A stretch of DNA of 64,000 nt from Euryodendron excelsum. Lineage: Eukaryota > Streptophyta > Magnoliopsida > Ericales > Pentaphylacaceae. The stretch covers positions 12,109,001-12,173,000 of the forward strand of contig CM065394.1 of assembly GCA_033060915.1 (NCBI GenBank), written 5' to 3'. This document shows, in pieces, positions 48,891 to 59,394 of the stretch (the stretch's first letter is position 1; the number at the start of each line of letters is the position of its first letter). The position numbers were made by a program, and so were the translations under genes. A model generated the notes under the pieces. It did not search any database and had not been told where the DNA came from. It saw only the letters and a list, made by a program, of their open reading frames with translations.

Positions 48891-49089
48891 AATTGGAATA
48901 AGAAAGGATAATGCCCCTAAGGGCATTTTGGTCATTTTGCCTCTATTCGGGCCTGACAGGCCCGCGAAGCGATGGAAAGACGGAATTTGGACTAGAGGAT
49001 TGGTTTCGATTGGAATATGTCCATAATGACTTGAAAACAAGTCTGGACGGAGTGTAGACTGCCGAGCGGTCAAAAATGGGGTACTTACA

Positions 49090-50117
49090 AGCTCTTCAAG
49101 TCTTCGAAGGGTGGTTTAAGGCTAGTGTATGAGTGTATGGGGGAGTGTATGAGTGTATAGGAGGCTAGGGTTTGTGTATGATGGCTAGGGTTTGGGAGAA
49201 CCTAGGGAGGCTAGGGTTTTGGAGGTGCTCGAGCTCTGTATATCGAATTGTGTGATTTCTAGGTTAAGTTTTTAGACCCTTTTTACGTTGATCGAGGCTC
49301 TGTAGTTATAGAAGTTGGACAAGCCTGGCGCCTGTTGCAGTGGCGCCAGGGCAAATTTTACACTGACGCCACTAGTAATGGCGCCAAGCCATTTTTTGGC
49401 TTGGCGCCACTGCTAGTGGCGCCAGCCATTTAGGAAACAATTAAGGTCGGCAAGCAACGTATCTTTGACTAGATTTGGGCGCCTGTACTAGTGACTACCA
49501 TGTAAACTTTAGCCTAGCTTCACTAGGAGTGACTCCGGAAAGTTTGGGAATGATTTGAAGGAGCCGGGAATGACTCGGAAGGCCGAAAAAGAGCAGGAAC
49601 ACTTAAAATAGTGTCCTGGAGGTCTTTGACTTGAAAAGTGAGGATTGGATGTGTCGGAAAGGTTGACCGAGCCTTTAGGGGCAAAACGGTCAACCGGACC
49701 GGAAAACTACCCGGACAGACTCGGACTATCCTGGAACAAGACTTGGGATCTGGAAACATTATTTAGAATGTTCCCAGAGGTTTCCGGTTTGATTCCCAGA
49801 GCCGGCGTGGTCGGAAAAGGAGACCGGCCCACTAGGGGCAAAACGGTCATTTTGAACCGGGTTTGCCGAAACTGACTCGGAATGGTTCGGAAAGGTAAAA
49901 GAAGGTTGAGAACACTATAAAAGGTATTCTCGGGACATTACCGGTTTGATACCTAGAGCCGGTGTGGTTCCTGGGGCGTTCGGATGCTAAGGGGCAAAAT
50001 GGTCATCTTGATCGGAAAGTCCCAGAAAAGGTCCTAAGGGTAGTTTGGTCCTTTTCCACCGAAGTGGGCTAATAGCCACTGGTGTTGACCTAGGTTTTGA
50101 GTGTTTCCACCACTCAA
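49090..50117 (-). repeat. 3' LTR of Big, second part (truncated)
   Basis: Resumes at the right AGCTC copy and follows the 5' LTR to ccaccactcaa. After that the LTR sequence is lost and internal sequence begins. The TATA box equivalent (49303-49310) is changed to TATAACTA, so promoter activity from this copy is doubtful. Confidence 0.88.
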
Positions 50118-51560
50118 CTCTCGGGGTCTTAGCAACAACTTACCTGACCTTTGGTAGAGTGATAAGTAGCCAGTCATTTCAATCTAAGAAGACTTTGTTT
50201 AGGACCGTAATGTAGGCTAGGTTATGGGGTTTTAGAAACAACGGGATATGTAGGCTCAAATTTAATGTTGTTTTCAGCAGGGTTTAGATCCAAACTGTCT
50301 TTACCCATTTTTCAGTAGGATTAGCATATTTTTTATTTTTTATTTTTCTAAGCTTTGGCAGCGAATCTAACTCATTTAGATCAATCAATCTATTTTCAAT
50401 CAGAGAGGACTTTAATAGGGTTGTAATGTGGGCTATGGTTTCAAGGTTTTGCAAGAAACGGTAAAGGTTCAAACCTATTGTACCTACTGGGTTTCCTTGT
50501 AACCTAGGATCACCTTTAAATTTCCTTCTCGCTTTTGGCCATATGTTTCTCAGGGTGAAAATAACCTCGTTCTTTCACCCTTTCCATGTACTTCTTGAGA
50601 TAAATATGATTTTCTTTTCTGTGCCGTTGAAGTTAATTCAATCATGATTTTCTTCAGGCCTTTCTTTGGGATCATGGTTTTTTTTTTTTTTTTGCCTCTT
50701 GCCCCTTGGCAACTCATTTCTTTTGCTTTTCCTTTCTATTTCTTTTCTTTTCTTTTATGAAACAAAACAATTCTTTAACCCTTTCCCCTTAAATCTTTTC
50801 CTTGGAAGTTCAATATACCCAGTGTGGGCAGTGAACCCTAGGTTGGGGTTTTGTTAAGAAAGGATAAGTGGCTCAACAGGTTTGGCAAGGGGTTGCTTTT
50901 GACTGTATGGGAAATGAAATGAGGGTCTCTCTTCACTTTGAATTAAATTGCTTGATCCATAGAGTTTTCAACACTATCCTAGCATAATAGAGGTGGACAC
51001 CACTCCTAGAATTCTCAACTAATGTCTGCCCCAGTGTGGGGAGGACAGTTTGGATCAGGGTTAATCAAAGAAAATTTTCGTTTTTCGCGAGGCACTAGGG
51101 GTTAAGCAAAGGGAATATGAGCACATTTGTTCATTTATTTAGTTATTTATTCTTTATATGTGGGGGAATGAAAGATGGCTCCTCTTCCTCTTGACAAACT
51201 GGCCACACATCGCTTAGCCTCAGAGTCTTGCAAGTGCTGCCTTTGGGTAGTATTCTCACTCATCCTTATTCTCTCTCTCTGTGGAAGGCTGCTCATTTGG
51301 TAAGTGGTTAACTCATGCTATCATCCCTTCAAGTTGGATCATTCCATAAGACAAACCATGCCCCTTGCGTAGAAAGTAGTTACTATTCCCAAGGAGGACA
51401 AGTAATGGAATAAAAGACTATCATTTGATTATGTTTACGGAAAGCATCAAGTTCTTAATAAGAAAATGTAGACATTAATTTAAAAACAAGAAGTGAAAGG
51501 GATAGAAAGAAAGTGGGTGAAAACACCCCTCTCTTGTACGCTTGTGCAAAGAACCCCTTT
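50118..51560 (-). other. Noncoding internal sequence of Big 3' of gag
   Basis: Related to 3240-4398 in A and parts of F. Contains poly-T (50679-50693). No pol frame. Left edge is the deletion junction with the LTR. Confidence 0.7.
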
Positions 51561-52106
51561 TTAGTATGGCCTTGGGACAATTCCCACGTCTTTGATGCTC
51601 CATTCGCGACCTGGATCTTCTGCTAAGGTGAGACAGGCAAGGGTTTCCCCTAGAGCTCCATAGATGTTGACATTGTTGATGCGGTTGTCAGCCTCCTTCT
51701 TGTTCTGTGTAGCAGGTTCTTCTGTAAACAGGGTGTCCAGCTCACCCCCTTCCAATTCGAATGGCTCTGCTTGTGCTCTTGGCTTCTCTATCCTCCAGCT
51801 CATTTCTTCATAGTTGTACTCATTTGTGGGCCAATGACTCTCTAGCAAATGACGTTCGGCCGCGGCATATTTCGGATGCAGAAACTCAGCACCCCATCCA
51901 TCAGCAACCATGTTTTCAGTAGTCTCATCTCCCAGGAACATTGGCTCCTCAATGGGCCAGTCGGAGGCATCAGGCACTTCATCAGGGTTATGGAGATATA
52001 TTGGGCATAATGGGAGATCCTCCTCCCAGTCATCTTCTTCCTCAGTCTCCCAATCGTCCTCGTAGTCTTCGGCTTCGGGCTCGTCAACCACTCCCTCGCC
52101 CTTCAT
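51561..52106 (-). CDS. Gag C-terminal extension ORF of Big
   Basis: 181 codons from an ATG at 52106. Begins with an acidic stretch rich in Glu, Asp and Trp, then SDWPIEEP, ENMVADGWGAEFLHP, FELEGGELDTLF, LTLAEDPGREWS, and ends GIVPRPY then TAA. Homologous over its length to 4399-4830 with the same stop position. It follows the end of gag in another frame (two bases between the gag stop and this ATG), so in an intact relative it was probably one frame with gag or reached by frameshift. No catalytic Asp motif typical of protease is evident. Confidence 0.65.
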   Translation of the reverse strand: MKGEGVVDEPEAEDYEDDWETEEEDDWEEDLPLCPIYLHNPDEVPDASDWPIEEPMFLGDETTENMVADGWGAEFLHPKYAAAERHLLESHWPTNEYNYEEMSWRIEKPRAQAEPFELEGGELDTLFTEEPATQNKKEADNRINNVNIYGALGETLACLTLAEDPGREWSIKDVGIVPRPY

Positions 52107-52108
52107 CT

Positions 52109-53596
52109 CTATATCATATTGATGGTGTGATCTGGCAGAGGGTTAGCAGTCACATTGGGAGTGGGAGCAGGTTTTATTGGCTGCAAATCAATGGTCTTAT
52201 TGTCGATCAGGTCTTGGATCTTGTGCTTGAGAGCAAAGCAGCTTTCGGTGTCATGCCCTTGGCCACCTGAATGATATTCACATGTAAGAGCGGCATTAAA
52301 GGTCGGGGGCAGAGGGCTTGGCAACGGGCGAGCAGGGATGGGCTTCAAGATATTGTTCTTTAGAAGGCTATGGTAGGCCTCGGTTTGGGTGCAGGCTAAG
52401 GCATCGAAGGTGCGGATACGTCGAGTAGGTCTATTGAAGTTGGGTCGTGCCCCAGCGGGACCATAGTTTGGGGTTGGAGTAGGCATGGTCAAGGTGGGCA
52501 AGGGCAGTACTGGGGGTGATTGTAGCGGAGGTCGGTATTGAGGTGGTTGGCTAGGCAGAATAGCAGACACTTCGCTTTCCTTCCTGATTGTGCCCCTTGT
52601 AGTAGCCACCTTCTTGGCTATGTTGGCAGCATTTTCTCCGGTTTTGGCATAGGGATCTGTGATTCTTCCTATCATTTCCCCTTGCATGATGAGTTCGGAG
52701 AAGCTTTTTCCCACACTTGTGCAGAGTTTCTCATAGAATATGCCTTGAAAAGTATGTATAAATAGTTGTACATACTCCTTTTCTTCCAACGGGGGATTAA
52801 CTTGTGCAACGGCCTCCCTCCATCTTAGGGCGTATGCTTTAAAATTCTCCTTCTCACCCTTGCTCATCGTCATCAAGGACCAACGATCGGAAGTGAGATC
52901 GATGTTGTGACGGTATTGGGCTTTGAATGCATTGACTAACTCCATCCAGGTTGTGATCTTCCTTAAGTCCAGTCGAGCGAACCATTGTAGAGCTGACCCG
53001 GTGAGGCTGTGTTGGAATAACTGCATAAGGAGCTTCGGGTCGTGGCCATGTCCACTCAGTGCTCCAGTATATAGACGAAGATGAGCAACAGGGTTACCGG
53101 TACCGTCGTACTTCTAGAAGTCAGGCATTTTAAACTTAGCAGGCCTCGGGTGGTCAGGGAAGAAACATAGCTCATCATAGGAGGTGAATCCGTAAACATC
53201 ATGGCCATGGAGACTTCGCAACGAATCCTCCAACCCTTGGATTTTCAGACTGAGAGGGTCTAGAGGGGCCTTCTTCATAACCGGTGAAAGCAATATGGTC
53301 TCCTCTTCTTCAGTATTGACCCTTTTGGCATCTTCTTTGGTTTTCCCAGCATTGTCAGACTGAAGCAGGATCCTCGGATTAGCGGGTTCAAGGTCTTTAG
53401 AAGAAGTCATTGATGATGACGGGACCGCCGTAGCATCCTTCATGGCCAGAGTTTGAATGAGTTTGAGCATCTCATCCATCTTAGCCCTCATTTCATTAAC
53501 TTCCTCTCGAGAGACTTGAGAGGATTCTTCAAGGTTAGCAGCCATCAGTGATGCTTTGTGTCGAGTGATAATAGGATCCCTCGGTGGATGTTGCAC
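52109..53596 (-). pseudogene. gag: Gag of Big, one nonsense codon
   Basis: About 495 residues if the TAG at 53111-53113 were sense. N-terminal part (from 53596): helical EEVNEMRAKMDEMLKLIQTL, then HPRPAKFKMPDF before the stop. After the stop the frame continues with YDGTGNPVAHL, followed by the gag core LTGSALQWFARLDL, WMELVNAFKAQY, FKAYALRWREA and YVQLFIHTF (about residues 180-290). A Pro-rich linker and knuckle CEYHSGGQGHDTESC (52240-52285, C-x2-H-x5-H-x4-C) come next. It would form the RNA-packaging shell. The downstream stop at 52109 precedes an out-of-frame extension ORF. Confidence 0.88.
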
Positions 53597-55081
53597 TTTC
53601 TTGGGAGCAATGTTGACTTAGTGTAAGGTGACTTCTGTAAAAAAAAAAAAAAAAAAAGGAAAAGACAAAAACACAAGTCACAAGTTAGTTTTTGGTTTTT
53701 AGAGAATTTTATCCAATGCATGTCCTAGGGTTGCCCCTACTTGAGAGGGAGACTAAACATGATGTATTGGCTCACTTTTGGAGATAGGGGAATTGCCCCT
53801 GTATGCAGACACCTTACCTGTCAGGTAGGAAACTTCAGTCATTCATGCATTCATTCATAAAAATAAAGAAGTACATTAACTTTTGAGTCTAAGATACAAA
53901 AGAATTGAAATACATTTTAATAGGGGGAGGGGGAACATTTTCCTTTGGACTTCCACCTATCTACTTTTACAAAGGGAAACCCTAAACTACTCTTGAGTCT
54001 TCGGATTCGCCTTCCTTGGATTTGATGTCGAGGAGGTCACTAAGAGACCTTGTTGATTGATTGCCCATTGTCTTCTTGGCAACCCTATCTCCTTGAGCAT
54101 AGAGGGATTGGGGCCCCTCTTTATGGAATGAATTGAGATGCATGCCATGAGTCCTTAAGGTTACGCGGGAACCCTTAGGGTTTGGGTAGGTTTAATGCAA
54201 GGGAGAGTGACGTTGGTGTCACTCTCAAAGGGTTGATCATATGCATGAGAATGCAGTAACTTGAGTTACTTGGAACTCTTGTCTAGACATGGAATATTGA
54301 ATGCATGAACATGAATATGCAAAGAGTATAAAGAGAGAAGGTACAATCAAAGTAAACATGCATGCATGAACAGTTAGACAGGCATTATAACAGTATAAAT
54401 ACAAGCATTATAACAGCAGGTATAAATGAAAGTAAAAGCAGTCGCCCTTTCCTCCGTGATTTTGAAAACGGTGCTCGTGCCTTAAATCCGGCGGAGGTTC
54501 GGCTATGCATGGTGTCTACATGAGTATGAGGTTGAGGGTTAACTAATGCGTCCTAAAAAGGCTCGGTCCCCGGATCTTCAAACCTAGGCCCACTCCCCGA
54601 GGTGGTGCCATGATCGGTTGGTGATCCGAGCGGGGGAACCATCAAGAGGCCGTAGGCGAAGAAACTGACATAGCATCTTGCCCACAACCAATATACCGTT
54701 CCCCCTTTCTAACTAGAAAGGACATATCAGGGTATGCAAATATGCAGAATACGAGTGCACATGCAGTGTGTGTGTGATTTTTTAAAAGTGGAGGAAAGGG
54801 CCCAACAACTCCCATTCATCCTGTACATCACATTCATGCAAAGCAATTAATAAAATTTAAATATAAAGTGCACCTACAAAACAAAGATGCAAGTGTTAGT
54901 ATGTGGATGACAAACATAATACAAGATAATATGAGTAGATGCATTTTTTTTTTTTTTTTTGAGAACAATTTTGAAAATTTAGTTTTGAAAATTTAAAGTG
55001 AATAGGATTGAACCAAGTTAATTAAAGACTCTACATGGGTAAAAGGGTAAAGAGACATGACTACGGCCTAACCCTCTAAGC
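53597..55081 (-). other. Leader of Big
   Basis: Between gag and primer site. Poly-A/T runs at 53640-53657 and 54944-54960. Carries the conserved FAYGLLMVPPLGSPT stretch near 54610-54660 but with stops upstream (TGA, TAG), so the short leader ORF is not open here. Confidence 0.75.
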
Positions 55082-55100
55082 GTCCCCAGCGGAGTCGCCA
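55082..55100 (-). promoter_or_regulatory. Primer binding site of Big (intact)
   Basis: Minus strand TGGCGACTCCGCTGGGGAC, two bases from the LTR end. Fits the 3' end of plant tRNA-Arg (acceptor ...GGAGTCG plus CCA), as known for Ogre elements; the exact isoacceptor was not checked. Confidence 0.9.
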
Positions 55101-55254
55101 GTTGTCGCGCCCAGATTTTTCGCGCTCGAGGAATACTCACCTAAGCTGGAAAAATGCTGTACTCTCTCGTTAGAACTCACCCTCCTAAAAGAATGAGTGT
55201 GACTAGGTTTGAATTGAAAATTTGGTTTGAATAAAGGGCTTTTGAAAAAGATTT

Positions 55255-55289
55255 GGAGTCGCCACCTAACTTAATTAAGGTGAGTTAGG
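55255..55289 (-). promoter_or_regulatory. Primer-site-like decamer and hairpin inside U5
   Basis: Minus strand TGGCGACTCC (55255-55264) repeats the first ten bases of the primer site about 150 bases inside the LTR. It adjoins an imperfect inverted repeat CCTAACTT...AAGGTGAGTTAGG. The same arrangement is seen in the other LTRs, best kept in the youngest copies. Confidence 0.55.
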
Positions 55290-55383
55290 TCACCTAAAAA
55301 CTAAGAAACAATCCGAAGATTACACTTAGGGTTTTGGAAAACGATTTGAAAATATCTCCTCGAGAGAAGGTTTTTAAGAAAAT

Positions 55384-55539
55384 AGGTTGTTTGGCAACCT
55401 TTGAAAAATATTTAGCCATTTTTAGAAAAATAACTCCTTTTGGTCTTTGAAAACAGTGATCCTAGGTTCGGAGGTTGGTTATGTGTAGGGAAGATGCACT
55501 AAGCTATCACCCTACCCCGCCCTTTCGTTACCTACATGT
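55384..55539 (-). promoter_or_regulatory. Conserved U5 stem-loop blocks
   Basis: AGGTTG-TTTGG-CAACCT can pair over 6 bp (55384-55400). Further on, (A)TGTGTAGG at 55481 and CCTACATGT at 55531 can pair at distance. Both blocks are recognisable in all nine LTR copies and in both LTR types. Confidence 0.5.
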
Positions 55540-56139
55540 CAATCTACCCTAGATTCACCTATGAGAGTCTTTAACTAACTCGTGTTCAATCCCATTCACT
55601 TTGGAAAACAAGGTTTATAAACTAACATAATGCATGATATGCAAGTGCAAAATAAAAGCATTGAAAAATAGATTTGGAAAGAGATTGATTTGATTTGAAA
55701 ATAGATTTGAAAAGATGGGATTGAAATTGGAAAGTTTGAAAATTGAAATTAGAAATTTGAAAATAGAAATTTTGAAATTGAAATTCGAGATTTGAAAAGA
55801 TTTTGAAAACCGCACCCATGAGGGTGGAATTGAAAGTTTGAAAAGTATTGTGATCGCACCTATGAAGGTTGCCTACATATCCCTTTGGGGGAATCAGGTC
55901 AGTCGTAGTTTGGACCGGAGTCTGATTGAAAAGGGATTGATTTGAAGAGAGAGATTGGATTGGAAGAAAGAGATTGAATTGAAAATTGGATTTGATTTGA
56001 GATTAGAAAAGGAGATTGGAAATTGAAATTGGAAAGATTGGACTTTGATTTGAAAAGATTGATTTTGGAAAGACTTGGTTTTGGAAAGATGGAGGTTTAG
56101 GAAACCTAGACTTAGGAAAAGGTAGGAGACCTAGGAAAG

Positions 56140-57010
56140 ACTTGAGAATTTAAGAAAGATTGGATTTAGGAAAGGTTTGAATTAGGAAAGGCCCGATTTA
56201 GGAAAGTTTCGAACTTGGAAAGTTTCATTTTTGGAAAGTTCCAAGTTGTGAATTAGGAAAGTTTTGGTTTAGGAAAGTTTCAACTTAGGAAATTTTTAAA
56301 TTAGGAAAGTTTCAACTTAGGAAAGTTTTGAATTAGGAAAGGTTTGGGTGTAAGAAAGTTTAAACTTAGGAAAGTTTCGAATTTAGAAATGTTTGAAAAG
56401 AGAAGTTTTGATTTTGGAAAGTTTTGAAAACAAGGGAGTTTTGAAAATAAGAAAGTTTCGTTTTAGGAATGGTTTGAAAAAGGAAAGTTTTTAGTTTAGG
56501 AAATGTTTGAATTAAGAAAGTTTCAACTTAAGAAAGTCTTAAATTTAGAAAAGTCTTAGATTTAGAAAGATTTGAAGTTTAAGAGAGTTTAGAATTTAGA
56601 AAGTTTTGGGTTTAGAAAGATTTAAGTTAAGAAAGTTTTAAATTTAGTAAGTTTTGAATTTAGGAAGCTTAGAATTTTAGAAAGATTTGAAATTTACAAA
56701 GTTTAGGATTTAGAAAGTTTTAGAGTTTGAATTTTAGAAAGTCTTGAAATTAGGAAAGGTTTGAAAGCTTATATTTGGAAAGTTAAGATTTGAAAAGAGG
56801 GTAGAATTAGGAAAGGGTTGGATTAGGAAAGATTTTTATGTTCAAGTTTTGGAAATTTAAGATTTAGGAAAGTGAAAGTTTAGGAAGGATTCGAGTTTAC
56901 GAAGGATTCAAATTTAGGAAAGATTTAGATTTTGAAACTTAAGGAAAAATTTGAAGTTTAGGTTTAGGAAACTTATGGTTTAGGAAGGTAGGAAATTAGG
57001 AAGGTTTGGA
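56140..57010. repeat. GAAAG-type array, 5' LTR of Big
   Basis: About fifty degenerate 16-17-base units such as GAATTAGGAAAGTTTTG; followed by TTTTTGGAAAGTG-type sequence at 57300-57710. Colinear with 41540-42420. Confidence 0.78.
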
Positions 57011-58598
57011 TTAGGAAGGGATTGGATTTGGTTTTAAAAAGCAAAAGGTTTGATTTTGTTTCAAAAAACGGAGGATATGATCTAGTTTCCTAAACGGGGG
57101 GATTTGATTTGGGAAAGGTTTGAAAATGGAAATTCTAGAAACCCTAGATTTGGAAAATTGTTGTTTTGACGTAGAAAAGAAGTTTTGAAAACATGTATAG
57201 TTTGGATGTGAAAACTAGAGGTTTTGAAAACCTAGGTTTGGGGCAAAGTTTGAAAATCATGTTTTTGGAAAGAAAATTAGGGTTTCCTAATCGTTGACTC
57301 TAAGGAAAGAGGATTTTTGGAAAGTGCGTTTTTAGAAACGAAGGTTTTCTAGAAGGGAATCCTAGGGCGGAGTTTTTTAGAAAGCGAATTTGAAGATAGA
57401 GTTTTTGGAAAAAGAGTTTAAAGAGAAGGAGTTTTGGAAAGTGTGTTTTTGGAAACGTAGATTTTGGAAGGAAAATCCTAGAGCGGAATTTCTAGAAGGA
57501 AAATTTTGGAAAGAGAGTTTTTGGAAAGATTTTTGGGGAACGTTTTTAGAGAGTGGATTTTGGGGAAAGGAGTTGAAAAAGGGAGTTTTGAAAAATAGAT
57601 TTTTGGAAAGGAGTTTTTGAAAACAATTTTGAAGAGGAAAGTTTTAGGAAAGTATGTTGAAAAAGAGATTTTTAGGAAGAGATTTTTGAAAAGAGAGTTT
57701 TTGGAAAGTATAAAAAAAAAAACATCTCAATTTCCTAAAGCGATTCTAGCCATAAGAAGGCTAGAACCACTTTAAGAAAGTGGTTTTGAAAACAAGGTTT
57801 GAAAATATAGACCAAAAGGCCACTTTTAATATAACACTTTCCTAAAGCAACTCTAGCCATGGAAAGGCTAGAATCACCTTAGAATTGTGGTTTTGAAAAC
57901 AAGTTTTTGAAAAAGAGCTTTTGATGCAATTTTGAAAACAAGTTTGAAAACGTTTTGAAAAACAACTTTTGAAAACGGTTTTTGGAAGATGCAAGACTAT
58001 GATATGCACAATGCAATTTGGGGTCGTGAACATACAAGGCTAAGGCTTCACCACATAATCAAGGGGGCCGGACCCACGTGGTCTTTGGTTAGACTAGAAG
58101 AAAGCCCCCGACACGGTGACTCTCCCATTGTCCAATCCTACACATGGATCGGGAATCCCCTTGTTTCAAGCATGCAAAAAAAGGGGGGGAAAGAGATGGG
58201 GGATTAAAATAGAGAAAACCCAAGTGGGTTGGAGAGAGAAGAGAGAGGGGGGAAGTGCAGAAAATTAAAGAGAAAGCTTACCTTGTTTCTTGTTTATTTT
58301 GCGCGCCGTGCAGTCTTCTGTCTTCGGTCTTCAGTCTTGATCTTCACCTTCAGTCTTCAAGGATTGTCTTCAAGTTTTGGATGGTAGCTCTTCAAGTCTT
58401 CGAAGGGTGGTTGAAGGCTAGTGTATGAGTGTATGGGGGAGTGTATGAGTGTATAAGAGGCTAAGGTTTGTGTATGATGGCTAGGGTTTGGGAGAATCTA
58501 GGGAGGCTAGGGTTTTGGAGGTGCTCGAGCTCTGTATATCGAATTGTGTGATTTCTAGGTTAAGTTTTCAGACCCTTTTCATGTTGATCAAGGCTCTG

Positions 58599-58606
58599 TA
58601 TTTATA
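58599..58606 (-). promoter_or_regulatory. TATA box of the 5' LTR of Big
   Basis: Minus strand TATAAATA, intact. Transcription would start about 30 bases on, near 58570, and run toward gag. Confidence 0.72.
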
Positions 58607-58618
58607 GAAGTTGGACAA

Positions 58619-58721
58619 GCCTGGCGCCTGTTGCAGTGGTGCCCGGGCAAATTTTACACTGGCGCCACTAGTAGTGGCGCTAGGCCATTTTTTGGCTTGG
58701 CGCCACTGCTAGTGGCGCCAA
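58619..58721 (-). promoter_or_regulatory. GGCGCC palindrome cluster upstream of TATA
   Basis: Three inverted pairs. The best is TTGGCGCCACT, spacer GCT, then AGTGGCGCCAA (58697-58721), perfect over 11 bp; another is GGCGCCACT/AGTGGCGCT. Matching clusters lie at 39190-39300, 47436-47540 and 49324-49432. Confidence 0.62.
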
Positions 58722-59394
58722 CCATTTAGGAAACAATTAAGGTCGGCAAGCAACATATCTTTGACTAGATTTGGGCGCCTGTACTAGTGACTACCATGTA
58801 AATTTTAGCCTGGCTTCACTAGGAGTGACTCCGGAAAGTTCGGGAATGATTTGAAGGAGCCGGGAATGACCCGGAAGGCCAGAAGGGAGCAGGAACACTT
58901 AAAATAGTGTCCTGGAGGTATTTGACTTGAAAAGTGAGGATAAGATGTGTCGAAAAGGTTGACCGAGTCTTTAGGGGCAAAACGGTCAACCGGACCGAAA
59001 AACTGCCGAGACAGACTCGGACTGTCCTGGAACAAGACTTGGGATCTGGAAACATTATTTAGAATGTTCCCAGAGGTTTCCGGTTTGATTCCCAGAGCCG
59101 GCGTGGTCGGAAAAGGAGACCGGCCCACTAGGGGCAAAACGGTAATTTTGTACCAGGTTTGCCGGAACTGACTCGAAATGGTTCGGAAAGGTAAAGGAAG
59201 GTTGAGAACACTATAAAAGGTATTCTCGGGACATTACCAGTTTGATACCCAGAGCCGGTGTGGTTCCCGGGACGTTCGGATGCCTAGGGGCAAAATGGTC
59301 ATCTTGATCGGAAAGTCCCAGAAAAGGTCCCAAGGGTAGTTTGGTCCTTTTCCACCAAAGTGGGCTAACAGCCACTGGTGTTGACCTAGGTTTT

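Larger units (their letters stand above)
43805..49089 (-). mobile_element. Solo LTR II (type I) nested in the 3' LTR of Big
   Basis: Starts TGTCGCGCCCAGATTTTTCG and ends GGGTACTTACA; 5285 bases; flanked by AGCTC on both sides; no internal region. It contains a GAAAG array (44880-45740), TTTTTGGAAAG section (46070-46510), TATA box (47414-47421), GGCGCC palindromes (47436-47540), GGTCA repeats (47890-48290) and a single short U3 repeat block (48355-48890). Confidence 0.96.

Noticed and set aside
52109..53026. Host gene with a zinc-knuckle protein
   Set aside because: The gag core, knuckle, primer site and LTR context show it is retrotransposon gag.
55082..55100. tRNA gene
   Set aside because: Only the 19 bases matching a tRNA 3' end are present; there is no cloverleaf. 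It is a primer binding site.
58947..59171. Plus-strand 74-codon frames repeated in several LTRs
   Set aside because: They are antisense to the element, begin at non-ATG codons in some copies, and are broken in solo LTR I. Conservation follows from recent common origin.
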